A stretch of DNA of 52,788 nt, taken from Clostridia bacterium. GTDB lineage: Bacteria; Bacillota; Clostridia; Christensenellales; Borkfalkiaceae. This document shows, piece by piece, positions 32,636 through 40,104 of the stretch; the stretch's first letter is position 1, and each line of letters opens with the position of its first letter. The stretch spans positions 1 to 52,788 of the forward strand of contig JAJPYR010000071.1 in assembly GCA_021204825.1 (NCBI GenBank), in the 5' to 3' direction. A model generated the notes under the pieces. The model did no database searches, had not been told where the DNA came from, and saw only the letters and a list, made by a program, of their open reading frames with translations. The position numbers and the translations under genes were made by a program.

Positions 32636-33202
32636 ATGAGCGATGAGGTAGACGAGATCCTGCTTACGCTGGATGACAAGCTCGCTAAGTCACAGAGCGT
32701 CCTGGCCGAGAACTATGCGTCCATAAGGGCCGGGAGGGCAAACCCGCATATCCTGGACAAGGTGTGCGTGAGCTATTACGGAGTGGACACGCCCATAAAC
32801 CAGGTTGCAACCATTTCCGTGCAGGAAGGCAGGTGCCTCGTCATTGCCCCGTGGGATTCATCCCTCTTAAAGCCCGTTGAGAAGGCCATCCAGGTCTCCA
32901 ACATAGGCATTCATCCCAACAATGACGGCAAGGTCATACGCCTTGTGTTCCCGCAGCTTACGGAGGAGCGCAGAAAGGACCTCTGCAAGGACGTCCGCAA
33001 AATGGGCGAGGATGCAAAGGTTGCGTGCCGCAACGTGCGCCGCGAGGCAATGGAGTCCATCAAAAAGTACAGGACCGCAAAGACCCTTTCCGAGGACGAG
33101 TGCGACAACGCAGAGCTGGATGTGGAGGACTACACAAAGAAAGCCATCTCCAAGGTGGATGACATGGTCTCTGAGAAAGAGAAGGAGATCATGACCATCT
33201 AG
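32636..33202 (+). CDS. frr: Ribosome recycling factor
   Basis: A 188-residue factor that splits post-termination ribosomes with EF-G. Family blocks: IRAGRANPHILDKVCVSYYG, TPINQVATISVQEGR, NIGIHPNNDGKVIRLVFPQLTEERR (split across residues 90-120) and RNVRREAMESIKK. An AAGGAG ribosome site precedes the ATG at 32636. It is three bases from uppS. Confidence 0.95.
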   Translation: MSDEVDEILLTLDDKLAKSQSVLAENYASIRAGRANPHILDKVCVSYYGVDTPINQVATISVQEGRCLVIAPWDSSLLKPVEKAIQVSNIGIHPNNDGKVIRLVFPQLTEERRKDLCKDVRKMGEDAKVACRNVRREAMESIKKYRTAKTLSEDECDNAELDVEDYTKKAISKVDDMVSEKEKEIMTI

Positions 33203-33205
33203 CGT

Positions 33206-33946
33206 ATGGACATAAAGGGAGAGCAGGTCACGGTTCCCAGGCATGTGGGAATCATAATGGACGGCAACGGCCGCTGGGCCAAAAAGCGCCTTTTGCCGCG
33301 CAACGCAGGCCACAGGGCAGGCGTGCAGCGCATGGAAGAGCTTGCCCGCCACGCGCAGGACATAGGCGTGGAGTATTTTACCGTATACGCACTCTCCACG
33401 GAGAACATGAGCCGTTCAAAGGAAGAGCTGGACGGGCTGTATTCCCTCATACGCTCATACTTTACAAAGAGCGTGGATGAGCTGTACAAGAGGAACGCAG
33501 GCGTCCGCATCTTAGGCGACATGTCCCCCCTTCCCGCAGACATTGCGGAGAAGCTGTATGAGGCGGAGGCAAGATCGCCCAAGGACCCCTCGTTCCATTT
33601 CCTGTTCGCCATAAACTACGGCGGAAGGGCGGAGATTCTGCAGGCCGTGAACTCGGCCGCGCTTCTTGCCCACAGGGATGCCCTGGAGGGGAGGCCGCCG
33701 CAAAAGTATACGGACGAGAGCTTCCACGGCCTTCTCTACACGCACGGCGTGCCGGACGTGGACCTCATCATACGCACCGGAGGGGAGGAGAGGCTCTCCA
33801 ATTTCCTTCTGTACCAGGCCGCTTATGCGGAGCTGTATTTTACAGACGTACTGTTCCCCGACTTTGACTGCGGGGAGTTTGACAAGGCGCTGCTGGACTT
33901 CTCCGGACGCGACAGGCGCTACGGGAAAATCAGGTCCGGAGAGTAA
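33206..33946 (+). CDS. uppS: Undecaprenyl diphosphate synthase
   Basis: A 246-residue cis-prenyltransferase building the C55 lipid carrier for cell wall synthesis. The signature IIMDGNGRWAKKR (catalytic Asp at 19), LSTENMSRSKEEL, AINYGGRAEI, and DLIIRTGGEERLSNFLLYQ are intact. It begins three bases after the frr stop. It is followed by cdsA and dxr, tying isoprenoid and phospholipid supply together. Confidence 0.95.
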   Translation: MDIKGEQVTVPRHVGIIMDGNGRWAKKRLLPRNAGHRAGVQRMEELARHAQDIGVEYFTVYALSTENMSRSKEELDGLYSLIRSYFTKSVDELYKRNAGVRILGDMSPLPADIAEKLYEAEARSPKDPSFHFLFAINYGGRAEILQAVNSAALLAHRDALEGRPPQKYTDESFHGLLYTHGVPDVDLIIRTGGEERLSNFLLYQAAYAELYFTDVLFPDFDCGEFDKALLDFSGRDRRYGKIRSGE

Positions 33947-33960
33947 CAGATGCTTTAAAT

Positions 33961-34941
33961 ATGGATACTAAAACGCAAGCCAATGCCAACACAGACAATA
34001 CACAGACGATAAAGCAGCCAAAGAAGCAGGGCAGAACGCTGGTAAGCATCCTCTACGTGGTGCTCTGGGCGGTTCTTTTCACCCTTAAATGGTGTGTTCC
34101 GGATGACTGGGGCTCTCTTGGCTTTGACGTATTCTTCTGCGTCATAGCTGTCATAGGCGCATACGAGTTCCTCAGGGCCATGGGCGGCACGTCATACATC
34201 CAGAGGGCGGTGACAACCGCTTTCTGCTGCATAGTGGTCGTTCTCTTCGTGCTCACGAAGGAGCTCATTAACCAGGGCTACCTCACCATGATATGCACCC
34301 TGTGCGTATATGAAGTGATTCTTGCCTGCATCTCCGTCTTTGACCACCGCAACAGCCCTGTGAAGGGCCTTGCCACATGCTCCCTGTGCATGCTGTACTG
34401 CGGACTTCTTCCCACCTGCCTTGCAGCCATAAACCACCTTGCCGTGAACTCCATGGCCGCAATGCTTGTCCTGTTCCTTGTAGCGGTCCTCACAGACACC
34501 TTCGCATACCTCATAGGCACTCTTTTGAAGCGCTTCATACCCTTGAAGCTCGCCCCGCAGCTTTCCCCCAACAAGACGGTCATAGGAGCCGTCGGCGGAC
34601 TTGTGGGCGGCATCATAGGAGCCCTTGTTGCCTTTGTGGGCATATATTACCTCGGCGGCCTCAACGGAGAGGTCATGGGAACCACATACGCATACAACAG
34701 CGTATATCTCACCTTCTCCAGCGAAGCAATCTCACCCATCCTCGTATTTGCCCTCGTAGGCCTGGTGGGAGCGGTGCTCTCCATAATAGGAGACCTCTTT
34801 GAGAGCGCCATCAAGCGTGAGTGCGGCATAAAGGACATGAGCCATCTCCTCGGAGGCCACGGCGGCGTCCTGGACAGGGTGGACGGCCTTCTCGCCTGCG
34901 GCCTCGTGGTCCTGCTTGCGTTCGGCACCATAATCTCCTAG
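33961..34941 (+). CDS. cdsA: Phosphatidate cytidylyltransferase
   Basis: A 326-residue integral membrane enzyme making CDP-diacylglycerol. It has several hydrophobic segments and the family signature near the C-terminus (KRECGIKDMSHLLGGHGGVL then DRVDG). The canonical KDxxxxxPGHGG has Gly for Pro here. The N-terminal 25 residues are a hydrophilic Asn/Thr/Lys stretch. GGAGAG is the nearest ribosome site, about 15 bases upstream. Confidence 0.93.
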   Translation: MDTKTQANANTDNTQTIKQPKKQGRTLVSILYVVLWAVLFTLKWCVPDDWGSLGFDVFFCVIAVIGAYEFLRAMGGTSYIQRAVTTAFCCIVVVLFVLTKELINQGYLTMICTLCVYEVILACISVFDHRNSPVKGLATCSLCMLYCGLLPTCLAAINHLAVNSMAAMLVLFLVAVLTDTFAYLIGTLLKRFIPLKLAPQLSPNKTVIGAVGGLVGGIIGALVAFVGIYYLGGLNGEVMGTTYAYNSVYLTFSSEAISPILVFALVGLVGAVLSIIGDLFESAIKRECGIKDMSHLLGGHGGVLDRVDGLLACGLVVLLAFGTIIS

Positions 34942-35025
34942 CGCCGTTCCGCAGGCTTTCAGCCGGCATGCTTGGACAGCCCGCCGCATCTGCGGCCTGC
35001 AGCATTTCTTAGCCATTGCGGCAGG

Positions 35026-35061
35026 ATGCCCTCAAGGGGCCATATGCCCTCAAGGGGCCGT
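35026..35061. repeat. Two tandem 18-bp repeats before dxr
   Basis: ATGCCCTCAAGGGGCC followed by AT (35026-35043) or GT (35044-35061), with a degenerate third unit to about 35078. The 242-base cdsA-dxr gap otherwise shows no gene. Confidence 0.8.
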
Positions 35062-35183
35062 ATGCGGCTTAAGGCCGTGTACATACAACATTATATAAAG
35101 ACAGGTCAAAGGTCACGAAGCCGTGGCCTTTTTTAAAAGAAGCGGCATGCAGCCGCCTTTTAAGGGGCGCATGCAGGGCAAAG

Positions 35184-36317
35184 ATGCCCGGCACGGAATA
35201 CAAAGACATGAAGAACATTGCCCTTGCGGGATGCTGCGGAAGCATAGGACGGCAGGTCCTGGATGTGGTGCGCAGGTACCCGGAACAGTACAGAATAGTC
35301 TCTCTCACAACCCGCCGGAGCACTCCGGAGTTTGAGGCGCTGGTGGAGGAGTTCAACCCCGTCTGCCATGCGGCGCAGGAAGAGTGTCCGGACGGCATGG
35401 CTGAGGAGGAGTTTGCCTGTGACGAGGCGGACATTCTCTTCAACGCGGCCGGAGGCTTTGCAGGCTTTGCATACAGCCTGGAGGCTGCCCGCAGCGGCAA
35501 AACACTTGCCCTTGCAAACAAGGAGAGCCTTGTGTGCGGCGCGGATTACATAATCCCTGCAGCCGCCTGGAGCGGCACGGAAATCATTCCCGTGGACAGT
35601 GAGCATTCCGCCATATGGCAGTGCATGCACTTCAGCAAGTCCACGCCGGTAAAGGAGCTGGTCATAACGGCCAGCGGCGGGCCCTTCCGCGGCCACCCTT
35701 TCTCCACGCTTGGCAGCGTCACCCCTGCAGAGGCCCTGAGGCACCCTACATGGAAGATGGGCAGGAAGATTACCATAGATTCCGCCACGCTCGTCAACAA
35801 GGCGTATGAGGTAATAGAGGCGCATGCGCTCTTCGGCGTGCCGTATGAATCCATAAAAACGGTCCTCCAGCCGCAGAGCATAGTGCATTCCCTTGTGGGC
35901 TATGAAGACGGCGCATACCTTGCGCAGATGAGCATTCCTTCCATGGAAGTGCCCATCCAGCTTGCCCTCACATATCCGGACCGCTGCCCCACATCCCTTG
36001 CAGGGATGGACTTTACGAGCCCGTTCTCTTTGGACTTTGAACCCCTCAACCCTGCGGATTACCCTCTGTACACCCTGGCTCTTGCCTGCGGCAGGACAGG
36101 CGGGATGCTGCCCTGCATCTTCAACGCCGCGGATGAAGTGGCGGTGCGGGCCTTTTTAGAGGGCCGCATCTCATTCACGCAGATACTGGATGTCTGCGAG
36201 GCCGTGGCCGGCAGATACCTTCCGGGAGACGCTCCGGAGGACAGCGTCCTGTCCCTTGCAGATGCGGAGGCAAGAATCCGCGCGGAAGAGTTTGTGCGTA
36301 AGGTTGCAAAGGCATAA
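35184..36317 (+). CDS. dxr: 1-Deoxy-D-xylulose 5-phosphate reductoisomerase
   Basis: A 377-residue enzyme of the MEP isoprenoid pathway. ANKESLVCGAD, VDSEHSAIWQ (metal Asp and Glu) and the DSATLVNKAYEVIEAHALFG block are intact. The NADPH loop, usually GSTGSIG, reads GCCGSIG (residues 16-22), and the nucleotide-binding domain is slightly compact. ATG at 35184 follows GCAGGG; an in-frame ATG at 35208 is an alternative. The rseP protease gene that often follows dxr is absent. Confidence 0.93.
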   Translation: MPGTEYKDMKNIALAGCCGSIGRQVLDVVRRYPEQYRIVSLTTRRSTPEFEALVEEFNPVCHAAQEECPDGMAEEEFACDEADILFNAAGGFAGFAYSLEAARSGKTLALANKESLVCGADYIIPAAAWSGTEIIPVDSEHSAIWQCMHFSKSTPVKELVITASGGPFRGHPFSTLGSVTPAEALRHPTWKMGRKITIDSATLVNKAYEVIEAHALFGVPYESIKTVLQPQSIVHSLVGYEDGAYLAQMSIPSMEVPIQLALTYPDRCPTSLAGMDFTSPFSLDFEPLNPADYPLYTLALACGRTGGMLPCIFNAADEVAVRAFLEGRISFTQILDVCEAVAGRYLPGDAPEDSVLSLADAEARIRAEEFVRKVAKA

Positions 36318-36395
36318 TGCCTTCCGGGGCTTTGGCCGTGTGGGAAGAAAATTGCCCGGCAGGGCAAATTGTTGGCCAAAACGGCGCAAAGGAAA

Positions 36396-36424
36396 TTGCG
36401 ATTTCCTTCATTACCGTATATAAT
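36396..36424 (+). promoter_or_regulatory. Promoter of yfbR
   Basis: TTGCGA (36396-36401), 17 bp, TATAAT (36419-36424). Confidence 0.75.
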
Positions 36425-36482
36425 GTCGTATGTTGCCGCAGGGCACATGCAGCCGGCATAAAGCCGGTTATGGAGAGACACA

Positions 36483-37145
36483 GTGCAGGACGAAGAGAAG
36501 GACAACAAAGCTCTTAATGCCGCAGACAAGGGAGCAGAAGCCCCCGGAAAGGAGCCTGAGACGTACAACTTCTATGCCTTTATGGACCGCATGAAGTACA
36601 TAAAGAGATGGGCCTTAATGAGATCCGTCCGTGAGGAGAACATAATGGAGCACTCACAGATGGTTGTAATGCTCGCGCACTGCCTCGCCGTAATAAACAA
36701 TGAGATCTTCAAGGGATGCGCGGACGCCTCAAAGACCGCCCTGTACGCCGTATACCACGAGTGCAGCGAGGTCATGACGGGAGACCTTCCCACACCCATA
36801 AAATACTTCAACAAGTCCATGCGCGGCGCATACGCGGACCTCGAAGACAGGGCCTCGGACAAGCTTCTCGGCACCCTCCCAAAGGAGCTGCAGGATGAAT
36901 TTGCCAAATACATGAAGCCGGACAAGGACTCATATGAGTACAAACTTATGAAGGCCGCGGACAGGCTGTCCGCATACATAAAGTGTGTGGAAGAGGGCCG
37001 CTGCGGCAATGATGAGTTCGTAAAAGCAGAAAAGAGCATAAAGGAAGACCTGGACTCACGCCATATGCCGGAAGTGGAGTATTTCTTCAAGCACTTCATG
37101 CCCGGTTTCTCCCTTCCACTGGATGACCTCGAAGGCCTTGAATGA
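36483..37145 (+). CDS. yfbR: 5'-deoxynucleotidase, YfbR family (HD domain)
   Basis: A 220-residue HD-domain phosphohydrolase removing phosphate from deoxynucleoside monophosphates. The metal-binding HD set is visible: EHSQMVVMLAH (H57), YHECSEVMTGDLPTPIKYF (H92, E93) and KAADRLSAYIKC. The N-terminal 25 residues are a charged extension absent from E. coli YfbR. It starts at GTG (36483) after GGAGAG. It has its own promoter and stands between dxr and glyA. Confidence 0.85.
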   Translation: MQDEEKDNKALNAADKGAEAPGKEPETYNFYAFMDRMKYIKRWALMRSVREENIMEHSQMVVMLAHCLAVINNEIFKGCADASKTALYAVYHECSEVMTGDLPTPIKYFNKSMRGAYADLEDRASDKLLGTLPKELQDEFAKYMKPDKDSYEYKLMKAADRLSAYIKCVEEGRCGNDEFVKAEKSIKEDLDSRHMPEVEYFFKHFMPGFSLPLDDLEGLE

Positions 37146-37205
37146 CGCAGGGCCCCGGCTCCGTCCCCTGTGTGCTTCATTCCCGCAGACAGCGGACAGA
37201 GGCCC

Positions 37206-37270
37206 ATAACCCGGCCGTACAACCCGGCCGCACAACCCGGCCGCACAACCCGGCCGCGTAACCCGGCCCT
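37206..37270. repeat. Five tandem 13-bp repeats
   Basis: Units of ACAACCCGGCCGC, three perfect in the middle and one variant at each end (ATA..., GTA...). It lies in the yfbR-glyA gap. Confidence 0.9.
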
Positions 37271-37394
37271 GAGCAAGATTGCAGGCTCTGGCCTGCAGTA
37301 ATGCGGCTTGCCGGAATATGGCCTGCAGGGCCGTTACATATGATATAATTGTACAGAAGTACGATATATATAAACTCTACAAGGATGTGCAGAC

Positions 37395-38648
37395 ATGATA
37401 GACATTTCTCTCATAGAAAAGACAGACCCGGAGATAGCGGAAGCACTCCGTCTGGAGCTCGGACGCCAGCAGAACAACATAGAGCTCATTGCCAGTGAGA
37501 ACTTTGTATCTCCCGCTGTCATGGCGGCTGCAGGCAGCCATCTCACCAACAAGTACGCGGAAGGATATCCCGCGCACAGGTATTACGGCGGATGCCAGTT
37601 CGTGGACATTGCGGAAAACCTTGCAAGGGAGAGGCTCAAGGAACTCTTTGGATGCGAGTACTGCAACGTGCAGCCCCACTCAGGCGCCCAGGCAAACCTC
37701 GCGGTCCTGTTTGCAACCTGCACCCCCGGAGACACCGTAATGGGCATGAATCTCGCCCACGGCGGCCATCTTTCCCATGGCTCCCCTGTGAACATCTCCG
37801 GCAAGTACTTCAACATTGTGCCGTACGGCGTGAAGGAAGGGGAAGAGGTAATAGACTATGACGAGATGGAGCGCATTGCCATGGAGTGCAAGCCGAAGCT
37901 CATAATCTCCGGCGCGTCTGCATACCCCAGGGTCATAGACTTCAAGCGCATCCGTGAGATATGCGACAAGTGCGGAGCCGTCATGATGGTGGACATAGCC
38001 CACATCGCAGGCCTGGTTGCCGCAGGCGTTCATCCTTCACCCGTGCCTTATGCAGACATAGTGACCTCAACAACGCACAAGACTCTCCGCGGTCCCCGCG
38101 GCGGTGTCATAATGTGCAAGGAGCAGTGGGGCAAGGCCATAGACAAGGCCGTATTCCCCGGAGTTCAGGGCGGCCCTCTCATGCACATCATAGCAGCCAA
38201 GGCCGTAGCCTTCAAAGAGGCTCTTTCTCCCGAGTTCAAGACATACCAGCAGCAGATAGTAAAGAACGCAGCGGCCATGGCAGAGGAGTTCAAAAAGCTC
38301 GGCGTGCGCATGGTATCCGGCGGCACGGACAACCATCTCATCCTTCTCAACCTCACGGACGAAGGCATCACCGGCAAGGCCCTTGAGAAGATGCTGGACG
38401 AAGTTCACATCACAGTCAACAAGAACGCCGTTCCCTTCGACACCCAGAAGCCCTTCGTAACGTCCGGCATACGCATCGGCACACCCGCCATGACCACACG
38501 CGGAATGAAGGAGGAGCAGGCCCGCACCATAGCCCAGCTCATCACGAAGATTATCCGCGAAGGCGAGTCCGCATATGAGTACGTAACCGCCGAGGTTGCA
38601 AAGCTCTGCGCTGCATTCCCTCTCTATGCAGACTGCGTGAATGACTGA
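37395..38648 (+). CDS. glyA: Serine hydroxymethyltransferase
   Basis: A 417-residue PLP enzyme interconverting serine and glycine and loading tetrahydrofolate with one carbon unit. The PLP lysine lies in TSTTHK (K229) followed by [20 protein letters not shown] and [11 protein letters not shown] are the substrate-site blocks. AAGGATG serves as ribosome site. A TATAAT at 37344 lacks a good -35 partner. No glycine riboswitch pattern is visible in the leader. Confidence 0.96.
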   Translation: MIDISLIEKTDPEIAEALRLELGRQQNNIELIASENFVSPAVMAAAGSHLTNKYAEGYPAHRYYGGCQFVDIAENLARERLKELFGCEYCNVQPHSGAQANLAVLFATCTPGDTVMGMNLAHGGHLSHGSPVNISGKYFNIVPYGVKEGEEVIDYDEMERIAMECKPKLIISGASAYPRVIDFKRIREICDKCGAVMMVDIAHIAGLVAAGVHPSPVPYADIVTSTTHKTLRGPRGGVIMCKEQWGKAIDKAVFPGVQGGPLMHIIAAKAVAFKEALSPEFKTYQQQIVKNAAAMAEEFKKLGVRMVSGGTDNHLILLNLTDEGITGKALEKMLDEVHITVNKNAVPFDTQKPFVTSGIRIGTPAMTTRGMKEEQARTIAQLITKIIREGESAYEYVTAEVAKLCAAFPLYADCVND

Positions 38649-38735
38649 TCCAACGGCCCTTTGTCCGTCCGGTTTCCGTCCCGGAATTTTGTCCCTCGGA
38701 CAGGCCAAAACGGTTCAAATGACGTTAATTTTAGT

Positions 38736-38764
38736 TTGACAAAGAAAGATTAGAATTATATAAT
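38736..38764 (+). promoter_or_regulatory. Consensus promoter of tRNA-Arg
   Basis: TTGACA (38736-38741), 17 bp, TATAAT (38759-38764): both hexamers are perfect. Confidence 0.9.
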
Positions 38765-38797
38765 GTGTACGCTGTTCCGAAGGGGACGGCGTCATAT

Positions 38798-38874
<77 letters not shown>

Positions 38875-38876
38875 CG

Positions 38877-38914
38877 CGGCATATGTGATTCTGCTCACAT
38901 ATGCCGTTATTTTT
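38877..38914 (+). terminator. Terminator of tRNA-Arg
   Basis: CGGCATATGTGA and TCACATATGCCG form a 12-bp stem, then TTATTTTT. Confidence 0.92.
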
Positions 38915-38995
38915 GCAGTAAAATCTGATTTCGTGATTTTTAAATAGAGTTTTGTGACGTTTTTTCTATGAGAAAATTTGACGGGCCGCTATACT
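38914..38995 (+). promoter_or_regulatory. Shared activator-like element and -10 box before the LytTR gene
   Basis: TGCAGTAAAA (38914), TGATTTTTAAA (about 38933-38943), TTGTGACG then TTTTTCT (ending 38967), and 22 bases later TATACT (38990-38995). The same words at the same distance to the -10 occur before the GH3 gene (39909-39998). No good -35 box is present, as expected for an activator-dependent promoter. Confidence 0.7.
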
Positions 38996-39027
38996 CAACG
39001 CAGTTTGCACTGGATGGTGGCGGAAAC

Positions 39028-39741
39028 ATGCACACCCTGAACATTGCAGTCCTGGGCGAAAAAAAAGAGCTTATGCCGGGCCTTAGGGGCTTTCTGGACA
39101 AGTTTTTCCAGCCCCGGGATACGGCATACAATTTCATGTCTTATACGGATGTACCCCTTTTTCTGGACAAATGCGGAATCATATATGACATAATATTCCT
39201 GGATGCCGAGGTCCGCGGGGACACCGGCGGGGCCATTGAGACCGCCAGGAGAATCAAGGACATAGATGCGGACACCGTCATTGTCTTCGTTGCCTGCGGC
39301 GGAGTGCAGATAAACGGATATCAGGTGTCCGCCCTGGATGTCATAAGCCCGGATACGGGTTATGAGTATTTTGAGTCCATGATGGAAAGGGCCATGGATG
39401 CCGTCAAAAGAGTGGAGGGATGCAAGCTGCTTGTGGGAGCAAGGGACAAGCTCAAAGTACTGGACGCCAAGGACATAACATATGTGGAAGTCTTCACGCA
39501 TGACATAGTGTATCACGTGGATGATGCAGCATACCGCAGCCGGGGTTCGCTCAAAAATATCAGTTCCGTGCTTTCCAGGCAGCATTTCGTATACGCCCAC
39601 AGGTGCTACCTTGTGAACCTTCGCCACGTCAAGGGGGTGAACGGCAATACCGTGGTCTGCGGCAGCGAGACCCTCAATATAGGCGGCGCGTACAAGAAGG
39701 GCCTTCTCGCGGCCATTGCCGGATATTACAACAAGCAGTGA
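39028..39741 (+). CDS. LytTR-family response regulator
   Basis: A 237-residue regulator. The receiver-like domain (1-125) has IIFLDAEV with the phospho-acceptor D59, but the Asp pair after strand 1 reads VLGEKK and the conserved Lys region reads ALDVISPDT, so phosphorylation may be altered. The C-terminal LytTR DNA-binding domain shows DITYVEVFTHDIVYHV, SRGSLKNISSVL and FVYAHRCYLVNLRHVKGV. ATG at 39028 is chosen because the -10 box at 38990 puts transcription start near 39002, below the ATG at 38968. No histidine kinase is adjacent. It probably activates its own gene and the GH3 gene. Confidence 0.82.
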   Translation: MHTLNIAVLGEKKELMPGLRGFLDKFFQPRDTAYNFMSYTDVPLFLDKCGIIYDIIFLDAEVRGDTGGAIETARRIKDIDADTVIVFVACGGVQINGYQVSALDVISPDTGYEYFESMMERAMDAVKRVEGCKLLVGARDKLKVLDAKDITYVEVFTHDIVYHVDDAAYRSRGSLKNISSVLSRQHFVYAHRCYLVNLRHVKGVNGNTVVCGSETLNIGGAYKKGLLAAIAGYYNKQ

Positions 39742-39804
39742 TGCCCCCTGCGCCGCACGGCGGCCATAAGCCGGCGGGCGCCATAAAGGGGACATGAATG
39801 GAAG

Positions 39805-39829
39805 GACGGCAGCGGTGCCGTCTTTTTTT
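39805..39829 (+). terminator. Terminator after the LytTR gene
   Basis: GACGGCA, loop GCGG, TGCCGTC and seven Ts. Confidence 0.92.
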
Positions 39830-39908
39830 CTGCCGGGAAAGCCCGGGTTCGTAACACCCGTCCGGGGCCCTGGCAGGCCGTTTGTGCACTCTGGTGAATG
39901 CGTTTTTC

Positions 39909-39998
39909 TGCAGTAAAACGGCATAAAACGGTTTAATGATTTTTAAAACGGGTCTTGTGACGCTTTTTCTTGCGGGGGCCTTTACCGTTTTATAAAAT
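39909..39998 (+). promoter_or_regulatory. Shared activator-like element and promoter of the GH3 gene
   Basis: TGCAGTAAAA, TGATTTTTAAA, TTGTGACG and TTTTTCT (ending 39970) repeat the element at 38914-38967. The -10 TAAAAT (39993-39998) is at the same distance; TTGCGG at 39970-39975 could be a -35 with 17-bp spacing. The leader to ATG 40105 is about 100 bases. Confidence 0.72.
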
Positions 39999-40104
39999 CC
40001 GGCCGGCAATAAAAACGGGGATAGATATATTCCCGGCCGCACAAAACAGCATAGGGATATGCTGGCATCCCGGGGGTGTGCGGCACAGATACAGGAGGGA
40101 TTAA

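Noticed and set aside
37206..37270. CRISPR array
   Set aside because: Repeats are 13 bp and directly adjacent, with no unique spacers and no cas genes.
37145..37394. Glycine riboswitch or T-box before glyA
   Set aside because: No T-box word or paired glycine-aptamer core; the region is a GC-rich 13-bp repeat.
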